Assembly (NCBI RefSeq): GCF_000524195.1 | Contig: NW_020170383.1 | Location: 958,489 to 1,022,488, forward strand | DNA: 64,000 nucleotides | Source of the DNA: Echinococcus granulosus | Taxonomy: Eukaryota; Platyhelminthes; Cestoda; Cyclophyllidea; Taeniidae | Direction: 5' to 3' | Shown: positions 39,125 to 51,500 of the stretch, one piece after another | How the letters are laid out: the number at the start of each line of letters is the position of its first letter | How positions within the stretch are numbered: position 1 is the stretch's first letter | Translations under genes and position numbers: made by a program | The notes under the pieces: model-generated | Told to the model about the DNA's origin: nothing | The model's input: only the letters and a program-made list of their open reading frames with translations | Database searches by the model: none

Positions 39125-41204
39125 GATAAAATGCACTATTCGAAACTAAAGCACAGTGTTTCACAAAACGGCTTGCTTGTGGATCATTTAATTCACAAAG
39201 AAATGAAATTGATTGTTTCAAATGACGATGCGTATTTCGTTTTTGTTGATTACATTTACAAGGTAAGCGAACTTTTTTTGCGGAAAATAAATTTAATCTC
39301 ATGAAACTGCACTTTTGAAGGATGCCACGTTAGCCTCAAATCATTTCTGTTTTCCTGATTATTAAATCCCATTTCGATTCATATTTGTACTTCGAGGGTT
39401 GTGTGATTCTGTCAATGAATAAGCTTGTTTCCGAATATTTCCCCTTGACTTTTCGACTTTAGGTTTTATTGCCATTTTTGAGAGACCCTGATGTTCTTCG
39501 GTGCAAAAACAAGTTGTGTAAGGAGCCTGTCCTTAGTGGACATGACCAAACGTTGTACTCAACTCATTTCCCTCCATCGGGAGTTGTTCCATTTCATGGT
39601 TTCTCTATGTATGGTACGGCTGACATTTGGTCAAAAATTGCTTAAATGATCATTGCTAACCGTTTAATTTCTCACAAATAACTTGTACTCTACATGCTCT
39701 CGTGGACTTTGCCTACCGTTCTTGCGCAGTTTTAAAATTTTTGCAATTACTGATACATTTCAAGTTATTCAGTTATCTGTAGCATGAGGGCCAGAATGTA
39801 CCCCGCTAAATCAGGTTGAAATTTGTTTCACTTGAATCAATTGTCCTCATAATACTTTGTTATTTAAATTAACCTGAAACCGAATTTGATCCATTCCTTG
39901 GGCGTAGTTCCCTTCATATCTACTTCACAGTTTAACCCATAGACTGCACCTTATCTAGCGACAGAATGTATGAGCCCAGTTCATCTCTGCTTATAAATAT
40001 GGAAGGAATTAGTTAGTGGCATCTCGGTTGATAATAAACTGGGGATTCTTTTCACTTTGAAGGTAATGTCCAAATCTCATTAATAATTTAACGAAAGTTT
40101 ATCATATTTTAAGCCGCTCTCTGTCTTGAATGACCGATTTTGAACGTTCATATGCTACATCTGATTTATAGTTTCGCCTCTATGCTATCTCTACGACGAC
40201 CCTGTTGAGTTGTATATTGTCTTTCGTGAGCTCTATATTAGATACTTCCACAAACTTCACACCATCACCGACAACGAAGAGGTAACTCCTACTGCTGTTT
40301 CATATATATTTGCACCCCTAGAGTATTCTTTCGCTATGTATTACCTTTGAAAGGATTCTCCTCGAAAAGGAGCCTCGTCTAGTTTTGCATCTAATGTCGA
40401 TTGGATCCCCACCGTAGGCTGGTAGACGTAATAGTTCATTTTTCGTAGCCTTCAAATAGCCTTCCGATGGCTGTTAAGGGGCTTCAGTGGGTATCTGGCA
40501 GTCGAACAGGTCCTTCTCCTTTGGGATCGTGTCCTGGCCTGGGACTCAATCGAGATTCTTGCAAGTGAGAGCCACTTTGCTAATCTAATGTGCAATAACA
40601 CCCTTTGCAATGTTAAGTCGAGTGTTGACCCCATCGACTTAAATATGTATGAAATGATGGGGTGAAAACTGTCGTTATGCAAGGATAGCTACACCTTCAC
40701 TCAAATAGAATGTGACCACTGGTGGATATGATGTAAAATAACAGCTTCCACACTGATGCGGAAATGCACTTGCTAGAATTGTGGTAGGGCGCAACGATAT
40801 CAAGAAGCAGTGAAGAAATACCTTCGTTACAAGCCAAAATTTGCTTAAGACCAACATTTCGAACAGTATTTTTTCCATCAGGAACCCATTTCACAGACTC
40901 TCATACCAATTTTTGTCTTCATGACCTGACAGCTAAACAATACCTAAGCTCCTGTCCACCACAAATTAGTTCTCATGACTCAAATTTGTCAATTCTAAGC
41001 CGAAGAGTATGACTCAATCAGTTTTAGCCGCTGCCATATTCGCCTACCGAAGCCGCAACCTAATGGAAGCAAAAAAGCTGGGCACCGTGGAGGTATGTTG
41101 GGACAATACTAACAGCTCCAATTCAGGCCATTCTTGCTGACACCTCGGCCTTGAACGTAACAGCTCTCACCCAAAGCTTCCTCTTCACAACTTCCAAGAG
41201 TTGA
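39125..41204 (+). CDS. TBC1D19: TBC1 domain family member 19 (TBC1D19), seven C-terminal exons
   Basis: TBC proteins usually stimulate Rab GTPases; the cell role of TBC1D19 is poorly known. Exons: 39125-39262, 39463-39613, 40172-40281, 40322-40413, 40449-40564, 41022-41092 and 41127-41204 (TGA). All have GT-AG borders and all phases agree, giving about 252 residues. In order I read LLVDHLIHKEMKLIVSNDD, DYIYK, FPPSGVVPFHGFSMYV, SPLCYLYDDPVELYIVFREL, LCITFERILLE, IAFRWLLRGFSGYL, QVLLLWDRVLAWDSIEILA, ILAAAIFAYRSRNLMEA and a tail ALTQSFLFTTSKS. Each has a direct counterpart in the human TBC1D19 core as I recall it, so orthology is strong. The place of the TBC arginine finger reads KEMKLI and that of the YxQ glutamine finger reads PFHGF, so neither catalytic residue is present. 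Upstream exons are incomplete in this window. Two overlapping AATAAA signals at 41613-41625 fit a 3' UTR of about 410 bases. Confidence 0.93.
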
Positions 41205-41612
41205 GCTTGCTTCACGTGGTTTCCGCAAATCTCTTAGTGGAGATGTTGAATTTCACATACCTCTCAAATAGTTTTTACTGTAAATGCCCATACTTTATGC
41301 TATATTGGTTTGAATCCTATTGTACGGAGCAAAAATTTCGGAAATAATTCGATACGGCGGTTTGATATCACAACTATGGAAATAGTGGTAACTGACTTAA
41401 AAGGCATATGGTAGCGATGACACATGATCGATGCTTGCAATGATAAAAATACCCTGAAGTTTCATGAATTTTCAAAAATCTTCCGGAATGGCATTCGATT
41501 GACCCCCTCCCAAGGAAACGAAAGTAGGAGAATTACCTCTGAAAAATAGAAGTTGTTTTCAAATTCAGAAGCAATAGGGATGGGATTCTGGGACTACGCA
41601 AGGTTAGCTTTT

Positions 41613-41625
41613 AATAAAAAATAAA
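41613..41625 (+). terminator. Polyadenylation signals, probably for TBC1D19
   Basis: AATAAA occurs at 41613-41618 and again at 41620-41625, about 410 bases past the TBC1D19 stop and 30-40 bases before the stop codon of the convergent YEATS4 gene. The mature 3' ends of the two genes may therefore overlap. Confidence 0.5.
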
Positions 41626-41654
41626 TGCTATAAAAAAGTACGGACGTTCCGCTT

Positions 41655-42536
41655 TCAACTGAGGGGTCCCATGGAGGACGCTTCTATTTCATCGGCCAGG
41701 GCCTTTGCTTCTTCGACAATGTCCTTTTTAAGAAGTAACTGCTCTCGATACGCAGTGATTGCGTCTGTCACTTTTTTATTTAGGTCCCCAATGCGTGCAA
41801 GTGCCTGTTGTTTTGCTTCGTTGAAATCGGTTTCGTGGTTGAGGGGAGGCAGCCTGCTGGGGTCGCCTCGAGATGCGCCAACCAGAGCGCGGTAAAAAGT
41901 GGGCGATGGATCAACAAAAATCATCTCATCGTAGATTTCTCTAACGAGGCTCTTTTGGCCCATCATTATATCGTGATCGCAGTGAAATAATTTGAGTAAA
42001 TGTGTGATGACAAGCGGTTTCACGTTTTGATCTACAAATGTGACCTATAGAAGAGAGCAAGCATAACGACGATAGCCTTTTATGAAGGGGTTACATGCGG
42101 CTAAGCTATCTTGAGCCTAAATCCAACGACTAAGAGAAGTGATTCAATATTTGCATTCAAAGGACAGATGGGCAAGCGGGAGAACTTCGGCTTAAGATAT
42201 ACGCAACTCCAAGCATTAAGCAAGTGTGTTTCAGGAAATGCTTGAATGTCTTACTTTGATAGCGATATCGAATTCTCCCCAACCGGTCTCAGTAACCTCG
42301 TAGGGAGGTTTGTGGAAGATGCGAATAGGGTTGGGATAGCTGTCGTGCAGTTTGAATTGAACACGCCGAATGTAAGCCGACATGTCCTCGCGTGAATCGA
42401 AGGGACGCAGGAAGGCCGTCCACAAATGAGTGCGGCCATCCACCTCACGCTTCTTACCCAAATATCGGGAGATATTGCCGAAGACGATCGGCTTCACTAC
42501 CGTGGTCTTCACTCTGTCTGCTTCATCCAGTTGCAT
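41655..42536 (-). CDS. YEATS4: YEATS domain-containing protein 4 (GAS41), two exons, complete
   Basis: GAS41 is the acyl-lysine reader shared by the TIP60/p400 and SRCAP chromatin complexes in the nucleus. Exons on the minus strand are 42536-42255 and 42044-41655, joined in phase 0, giving 223 residues (human 227). The YEATS domain spans roughly residues 15-150: [72 protein letters not shown] and, after the intron, THLLKLFHC and [12 protein letters not shown]. The HDSYPNP and GWGEF segments carry the aromatic residues that form the acyl-lysine pocket. A C-terminal helix (about residues 180-215, [20 protein letters not shown] and on) is the coiled coil used for dimerisation and complex binding. 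A splice-acceptor-like sequence ends eight bases before the ATG. The gene lies tail-to-tail with TBC1D19, 450 bases apart. Confidence 0.96.
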
Positions 42537-42560
42537 TTTGAAGGCTGTTAATTAAAAACA
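42537..42560 (-). promoter_or_regulatory. Possible trans-splice or 5' UTR acceptor of YEATS4
   Basis: On the minus strand tgtttttaattaacag is followed by CCTTCAAA and then the ATG. This is an acceptor only eight bases before the start codon, the usual position for spliced-leader addition in flatworms. A conventional 5' UTR intron would look the same. Confidence 0.35.
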
Positions 42561-45500
42561 CATTTACCTACTGATTTCGTCAAATGTTGTCGCATCGAAT
42601 CACCGTTGACGGTGAATATTATCATAAAAGAGATTTCCAGGATTTGCTGACTAGGCGCACATCAGACAAGAAACAGTCACTGATTACTTTCTTTTTAAAA
42701 AAGGCAAATTCTTTACAATTTTTTTGCACTTAGAAGAGGGATTTATTTGATGGCAGACTGTCCAGGTCTCGTAACCCTACGAGATATTAAAGGAAATAAT
42801 GAGCGGGAATCCCAGTACTTCAAAAGGATGCACACGTACAAAGATAAAGACAGTTGTGTTAATGTGTAAATCATGAATGGTTTTCGTTCGCACAACTCGG
42901 GAGCAACTATCAAAAATATTGAGAAGGATAGCATGGCCAATGCGAACGCTTCTGGCCAAGTTTTCTTCTATCTAAAGCTTTATTTCACACTAGAGTTAGT
43001 TCTGTGTAGTTAAAAACCTGCAGTATGATAAGTCTATCGAGATCCAGATGCTAGATTGCGCAATTATTGTGGACGATCAATGTTGAGTACCAAAATGGCT
43101 TTGAAAAAACATTTTTTAACAAAGAGCTATTTAACATATTGGTCATTTCACATGCCTAGGTTCCAAAAAACCCGATGCTTTAATCAAGTGGAACAAATCC
43201 TAGAATACGACTACAGACTAGTCAGTAAGAGAGACAGTACATTACCACTTACTTAGTAGATAATGTTAAAAAATGAGAGAACGACAGCGTTAAATACAAC
43301 AAATAAGCCGTCGAGGCACACTCAACGTAAAACTTGTAACGAACCCATTCACATAGACACGTAATGAACCAACCAGCAATTCGCGTCTGCTCTGGTAATT
43401 GGCTGCCCTACTCATTTAAAAGATCGCCTGTTAAACACTTTAAGAAAATGCCTAATAATTGTAAACCTAGAGTTACGGTTTTCGTGCTAGGTGAAGGCGA
43501 AAATAGTAAATCCACAATAAGGATTGACTTTACACAAGTACATCCCGGACCATACTAGGATAATAACGCAGGCAATACTATACTAAGGGTACAACTTTAA
43601 AGATACGCTCTGAAAATGTCATGGTGTCAAACAGTCACATCTGGTCACCTCGGCTAATAAATTTCTGCTGAACTATGAGGAAATAGAACATTTGCTATCG
43701 TTAAATTCTGACGTTTCCTTCTTCTTCCCATTATGAATTGAAAGTGTCTCTAATTTGTGGCAAGTTTAATTTAGTCGCGGCTCTTGATTTTTAAAATGTT
43801 TTTAATTATCCTATTTTGCAGTGTTTCAAAGTTAGTAATATAGTGTCATAAAGCACAGTTATACAAAGTGTACTGCTCACAAATTTAACTAATTTATACA
43901 GACTTGTTTAGGTGCATCGTTTGGCTGGCCGCGGGGCAGGCTGTAAAGGCGTCGTCGGTATAGCTTCTTATTTCTCGATAATGCTTAGTCGTTTGCAGGA
44001 TTCGGCTTCCACACAATAAGTGATATTTTTTCTGGACAATCTTATCGTTTCAGAGGTTCGGAACAGGAAGTAGAAACGAAAAATAATAGGCGTGTTACGA
44101 TTAATTAAGACGACACGCACGGCTGTGAGATACGTTGTTTCTTGACTGGTTCTTTCGGCTATTTTACCTGCAAAAAGGTGCTTAATTTGACGACTTCCTT
44201 TACAGGAGTTTTTTTGACCTCTGCCATTTCGCCTAATTGTTGGGAGCGGTGGTCTGCCGAAACAGTTTCTTTTGTGATTCATAGCCTTCCCAGATTGTAG
44301 CGGGGCTAATTCGTCCGTTTAAGTGCTCGCGCACATTTGTTGTGCTTGAGCTTCATTCTTAAGTTCGACGGGACTATGGTCGTGCTATTACGTAACAACG
44401 TGGTGTTCCGAGTTATCCCTGAAGGCAGCGCGTACCACCGCGGTTGGCTTGTTGTTAGCATGCAGAATGGCTGGGAGGCTGTGGGAACGGGCCAGGGACC
44501 CGGCACTGTTAACTGTACAACCAAACAAATACCGTCTAGGTAAAGTACGTCGTAGCTTGCTTTGTTTGTTGTTATGATCAGATGCTGGCTTCAAGACGGA
44601 GGCCAGAAGGCAAGTTTGCATGCTCTTTACATACTACTGAAAGTGAAATCAGTACGAAGATGAGGAACTTCTGTGGCGTGCAATGGTGCAAAATGCGCAT
44701 CGAAACGAAGTGTTTATTGCCCTAACAAATACCCTAGTATTTACTATTTCCCATTGGAAGCAGTGATGAATATTACGGCAGCTATTCTTTCACTTCATTG
44801 CACATTAAAAGCTAGGCGATGGCCCGGATGTGATTTCTTGTAAAAAACGTACTTATAGCTACGCTAAGGGGAATTAAGCGCTCCTCCAAGCACCCACCGA
44901 CTACGAATTTCACTATAACTCGGTTATTAATGATTACAAGATGATGTGTGGACAATACGCCAGAGACTGCGTAGGGGAGCCTGATGGGTCCACTCACCCG
45001 ATGGAAACCAAATAAGCATTAAAAAACTTACAGTCAATTCAGTTACATATTGTACTGACCTAGGAATGGACTTGTTTTACTATTAAAAATGATTTGAGGG
45101 TATTATTTGCCCTCATTTTAATTAGAATCCGTCATTTTGTCTTAACCTTATAAAGATAAAAAGGCCATTGGCTTGTATGAACGCTAATGCCTCTTCTTAA
45201 TTTGTATTCTTTAATCTGGGTCGAATTTTTTTGTTTTCCCATCTTGTTTTATAAGGTGAGTTTCTCAGTCAATTAATACGTGATAGTGATGGGTTGCACC
45301 TAGTTATATTTTTTTTCACTGAATGCAACCAAAGCAATTGTAGCGGAAGCATGACATGCGGAGATTGAAGTGCCAACATAGTTCAACATACAGCCGACCA
45401 AATTGTCAAGTCACTATCCAACCAAGTAATTTACCAAGGTACTTCCATTTTAATGAAACAGTGTGACATTTGTTTCAAAGATCGTAAGTTAATTGAAAAG

Positions 45501-48500
45501 CCAAAATGATTATAGGGTAATTAAAGTAACCGGACACTTATGCACGCATTCAGAACTAATTATTGAATGTTTGGGTATGAATGAAGACATTTAAAAACTG
45601 CAACAGGTATGCAATATGTTGTACATTGGTGCATGCTAAATGGTTACCTCCAACCTGGTCTTAGATAGGATGGTTGAATTCTATGTGTAGGACTTCCTTA
45701 GCCAGAGCGGAACAGATACCATTTCCGCAGTTTTTATAATGCTGAATTCTAAATGGTGCAAAACACTAGTGAGTGGTGGTAGACGTGTTAAACAAATCAT
45801 GCGAAATGCCAAGAATTCCACCTTCATGCGGTTATTTTGTTTCTAGGGTGATGTTGAAAGTTCTTCATGCTCGTGGGTAGCTGCAATCACGGGTTTATTA
45901 ACACTTTTTAATTGCATAAATTAATTTACAACCCATTCGTACATTATCTAATATATATTTTTGACGCCTTAAAGACCTTTTACGCATACACAGAAGCGGT
46001 GTGTGCATCTTTCACTTCGCCGACTTAATTACGCTCAGATTGTCTGCTTACAATGCCGTGTGCACACGCACACGCACACACACCAGCAATGACGATGGAA
46101 GCGCCGTTTTATTGTAGGTGAAAACAGCGTTTCTGCGCTTTTCCCACTCCACTCCCCTCCCCATCTTTTCATAATGGTGATAGCATGACATGCGTACACG
46201 GGCAACCTACTCCACTGACGAGTAACTCGCATTTTGAGTAAGTTTCCGCCCCCTCTAGTATTGCCCTCCCCCTTCCTCTGACTCGCCGTAGGACTAAATT
46301 ACCTTCAGGTGAGGACGCCTGCTGGTGGCTCCCTCCCCCTCCCCCTTTCTCCGGCCCGGTATAGTGGCGTGACTCATCTACAATCTCTGACACACATCCA
46401 CACTAGCGCGCGCCGGTGTCTGCTCTCCACTCTTCTCCCCCTTCCCTTTTCCCCCGCTCATACCTTACTCTCTTCCTCCCCTCCCCCCAAACCAAGACGC
46501 TGCATTTGTCTCCGCATTCCACTGCCAGTGACTTATTTCGGTCGTGCCACATATCTGGTCTAGTGATAGGAGCCACATGGAGAAGGGCAATGAATGATTT
46601 GAGAACTTTCAGAAAAGGGCCATTTTACTTTGCGCTACCACTCCCTACTGTGTACAAGGAGTATTCGTTAGGTACTTTTGCGATTCGGTTTTTAAAACGT
46701 ATGCATTACTGTAACGGAGCCGAATCTTATAATAGATAAATGGTTTCTTAAAATGCAGGCTGAATATTTGCTATATAGTTTGAGTCCATGGTAAGCTTTC
46801 GAGAGAAAAAGGATTATTCAGAACTAAACTTCCTGGATCATCGGTCACAAATCCACCAACATTATGAGCAGTATGAACGGCCGATTTCAATAAAAACCTC
46901 ATGGCCAGACAAATGCATCAGGAATACAACAAATTTAACTAAATTTTCATCTTACTGATTATTTGCGATTTAAAACAATGTTGCTAGTTGCAGACCACTG
47001 ATATATAACGAAGGTAAATAAATTCGATCTCGATTTGCCCTCAGACATCATTTTACTTATTTTAAAATTCTTTTGTAATTGAAAATGCTGATCCAAGGTA
47101 GGCAAATCACAGGTAAGGCTGTATTTAGACCGATGATCCCTGTGACGCAACTTTTCGAACATTCGAACCAGTAACTTGGAGAAAACGTTGAATGATCATG
47201 GAATGATCTGGAAAGCAAATATTCAATCTCAAATAGTCTTTTACACGGATCGGATAGGACTAAAAAGGGTGAAAAAAAGTTTATTTATGTGTAAGCGCCA
47301 ACTACTGGCATGAGCCCCACGCTGCTTACCGGCCGGAGCGTTACTGTGAAGTCGAACTTTGTCGGCCTGCAGAAGTTTCCCAAGCATTACATAGAATCGA
47401 ATTTGCTTATTTATGATATTTTGTTTAATGATCCTAGTATTATTTAAATAATCATGGCTATGTTTTTCTGCAAAAACGCAACTAGTTGTTTGCCACCATG
47501 ATGATAACACATAATTTAACGATGTCAATGAAAGTCGTGCTAATCTTAAAAAGTTGTTCACGAAACTGTCTCTATTTAGCTCGGTTTTATCTATCACTTC
47601 TGTCAGCCTAATGTTATTTGAGCCTCCTAGTTTCGTTGGGTACCCAGCTTATGAGATACCTTTGGACTGAAAGTGAAGCCAAATAATGTTTACCCACACA
47701 TACCTTGCATCGTTCGTGGGCTTAAAATGGACTCATCCCCATTAGCCATTTGGTCAAATTCTTTACATGTACTAGAATTATTTTTTACGCTGTTACACGG
47801 TTCATTCCTTCTATTTATTTCTTTGAATCTATTTTACATCAAAACTGACTCCTTTAAGGCAATCCATCGCCTCTCTCGTAGATTTTAGCACTTTCATTTT
47901 ATCAATTTTGCGTTTCATCCTTTGAAGATGTGTGTAGTGTACGTAGCTAGCTTTTACCCCACTTTCCAAAGTTTTTGGTCAGGTTAGTCATTTTTGCTTG
48001 ATGACAGTCAGCAAAAAAACTTGTATTTGTTATTTGGGTGGTAAATGTTAAATCCACCTACTTTAATTGCATTTGTGATTTCGATGTCCCGCACTGTTTT
48101 TAGTTCAAATTCGCATTTCAGATATGGATTCAATTTGTTTTATTCTTTTGAACAGAGTAAAATAAATATAATTTTCGGATCAAGTTTAGACACATCTTTG
48201 CTTTTTTTAATTGCAACTTCTAATTTCTGGTCTGAATTCAATGAATCGACATGATTCCCTATTAAAATCTTGTATCATTCTTAACATTTTAGTTAAACCT
48301 GAAACTTTCTGCTCTGATAATGAATGAGTATATTTTATTCTCAAAAAGGGTGTTAACTGATACGGCTTAATTATCCTCCCCTCTTACTTTAACAATGCTA
48401 ATCTTTGGTAAGATAGTCGAAGTCTAGCCAAGGCTTCGAGGCGAAGTTAACTTTTTCCCCATGACTTGTACATTCCCTAAGCGGAAAAGAATTGCCTCCT

Positions 48501-51500
48501 CCAAGTCTGACTCGTCAAACTTGAACTGAATGTGACAACGTGTTCCGTTAACACTGCTGTCTTCGTCCGCTAATTGGTTTTGACGGTTATGTTTTCACGT
48601 TTTCCTTAAGTTTTGCTCGCGAGAAAAAGTATTCACAAATCTGTAGGGAGGAAAGTTTAAATTGCTCTCATAAAGGTAGCATAATGAGCTTTTTGGACCC
48701 ATTGATGAAACTAGTCGCGTCTTTAAATACCCCTCTCGCGTGTATATATCCATTGGAACTGTGAAATGCGTACTTTTTTAGCTATCAGCTGCCAACAAGA
48801 CCTGTGAATGCTTTCTACGGTATTTACTATCAAACCAGGATACATGGAGAAGGGGTATCATCGATAGTCGCAATTTGGGATATCAAAGGACAAGTGCATG
48901 TTAGCTAATACATTAAATAATATGAGGAATAAAAGGGTAAAACCTACTTTATGCATATTAAATTGGTCAAATTAAGTGCATATCAGATTCCATGTGATGT
49001 GAATCGGAGTCGCCTTCGGTGAATGATCACTTGAACTATCTATGTTAATTCTCCTCGGTTTATTGTAAAAAAAGAGGGATGCTTTTGAAATCGCCGTTTT
49101 GCAAAAAAGATAAGGAAAAATACAAATGAGCGCGTTCTACAAGCTCAAATCTGTTATGAGGATGGTTATAACTTGCTGATCGTTGTGACAGCAACATTGA
49201 TAGGGAGGGAGAGATGGCAAAAGATGAAGTGTAGAACACAAATCATTGGAGAACGTCGTGTTTAAGCAGCCCTCGTGCATAAAACGCCTTCTCTCCCACG
49301 TGTCCGCATGCCATTATGCAACGATGGGCGAACTCCACACCTAACACTTCCCTCCCCCAGTATCCTTTTCTGCCCCCATCCCCCGTGACAGGGCCACATG
49401 GGGGAAAGAGGATAAAGCCCGGGTAGGCTCCAAAGCTTTTAGTAACCAAGGCGACGCTAATGGAATCTGAAACAAACGCCTCTCTTCCCCCTAGTTCGCC
49501 CTGCTTCTCCCGTTGAGTTCGCCTGTGAGTGCAAAAGCTCGCGTCCCTGCTTCCCTGCGCCTTTGTAAACGCGTGTGAGGTAGTAGTAATGGCAATAAAA
49601 TTATGATAACAATGCAATGATGCAAATCAGAGTTAATACAGGAAATAACGGTTTTCATGAAAAGTCTATGCGTTTTTTGTGCTTTTTTACGCTAGGCTCG
49701 GAAAATTTTGTCGGTCTACAGGGTATTGCGCGTAATATTTATAAGCTACCCGTTATAAGTTATAAGGGAGTTCGTGTTTTGCGTATTTTGTTTTAACTGA
49801 ATGATTGGAATAAATGAATGAATGAACGAATGATAGGATTCAAGGAATGTGTTTCCCTATCAGCTATTGCCGTTATCACGATCGCTCTTTCCTTCTTCAG
49901 CACCACCTACCCCCCACTGCCAAATTGGGAAGGCAGTAACAGCTGACTTTAGCCACCACCTTCTACGACTTATTAATTCATTCATTCAAACATGATGAGT
50001 CCACTGCACCGTCAATGTCCCGACGTATCTGTTCCGGCTTGCTATAACGTCTTCATGCTTTTAGTTAAAGATACAAGCATACAAAATTAAAAATTTGCAC
50101 AAAATTTAATGTGATTTCATTCTCCCTCCAGACGCATAGATCCATATTTCAATGAACCTCAAAAAAATATCTCTTTTGCACTGACAACGCATAATAGGCA
50201 AAAACTTAGGCGCTAGTGGCTGAGCCAGCAGAACTATGTTTGTTGGTACAGTCCCCAATCCGCACAATTGCTGTCTTCCATAAATAGACAATTAAATAAA
50301 TATAGAGCATTATACTATATAGGCAATTTAAGAACCGTTTTACCCTGTCATGATTTACGAATTTCATAGAGTTTAGATTCTCTTCAACTCACCCTAAGGG
50401 CCTGTACATCCCATTATTAAGCGCAAAATACCCTATATCAAATTCGATTAATTAAACAATGGACAGTATAAAATATGCGCCCAGACTATCGGTCCAATAA
50501 CTCTGCCCTGCAGGTAACTTTTTTGTACTAGAGGACCGCTAGGAGGCCTGATTAAGATAGATACTGAAGGCAGAGTAGCAGCCCAGATGAGAGTGGGATT
50601 TCTCAAGTCTGTTTTAATGTAAAATTTGAGCAGCGCAATGTGTTCCAATATTTTCTCTTATTAAAATCATGAAGAATCAATGTGGATTTCAACACTTAGT
50701 ATTTTTCTAATGGTATGACAAAATCCCAAGTTGAAGTTTGTGTTATAACAGAAATTTTCTCAAGTTAATTCAAATCCATAACCCATAACGCTTGTGAAAA
50801 TTTATTTTAAATACCCCCTTCTAAGTTTGTGAATGATCTACTTGACTTGTAGGACTGAGTATAACGCAATCTTTTTGTTGTTAATTTAGTCTCAATCCCT
50901 TAACAATATGATCGCAGGCCGAATCCAATTGTGTTAGTTTATTATGAGTACCAGAAGAGTATTTTTTGACGCAATTAGAAGTTACAAAATATGCCCTGCC
51001 CAGCATTTGTTTTGTTTTGGAGAAATTTATCTAGTATCACAAGTTGCACTTTATGAGTTAGAAATTGGTCCCTAAAACACAGTTTAAATTCGCCTAAGAA
51101 GATTTAAATAACCTTGAATTTCCCTACCACTTTTTTTCTTCCATGCCAATGCTGTGGTGAGACGCAGTTTTTGGTTTTTAAGGAAATACGATGCATGCCT
51201 AGCTAAGACTCAACAAGGTAGCCCACACGTTAATGGGGTGGTTTGTTGAGAAAGAATTACTGCCTTCACTCATGCTCCTTTTCCCCTCCCAGCTTTGCCT
51301 CCGATACGCTCCACCACCCCTCCACATATTCTTTCCCCCCTCCCTCCCCGATGGCCAATTAGGCTTTTGCTGGCCTGAATGTGATCGCCCATGTTCACGC
51401 AAAAGGCCGATGTGGTGGCCGATTTTACTGTTTCTATTTTAATTGATGAAATTGGGAAAAGGTTGCAAACAAGGCCATTAGTGGAGGATTTTATACTGTA

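Noticed and set aside
49243..49617. 124-codon minus-strand frame
   Set aside because: It sits on a C-rich island, has no domain or splice context, and reads as compositional.
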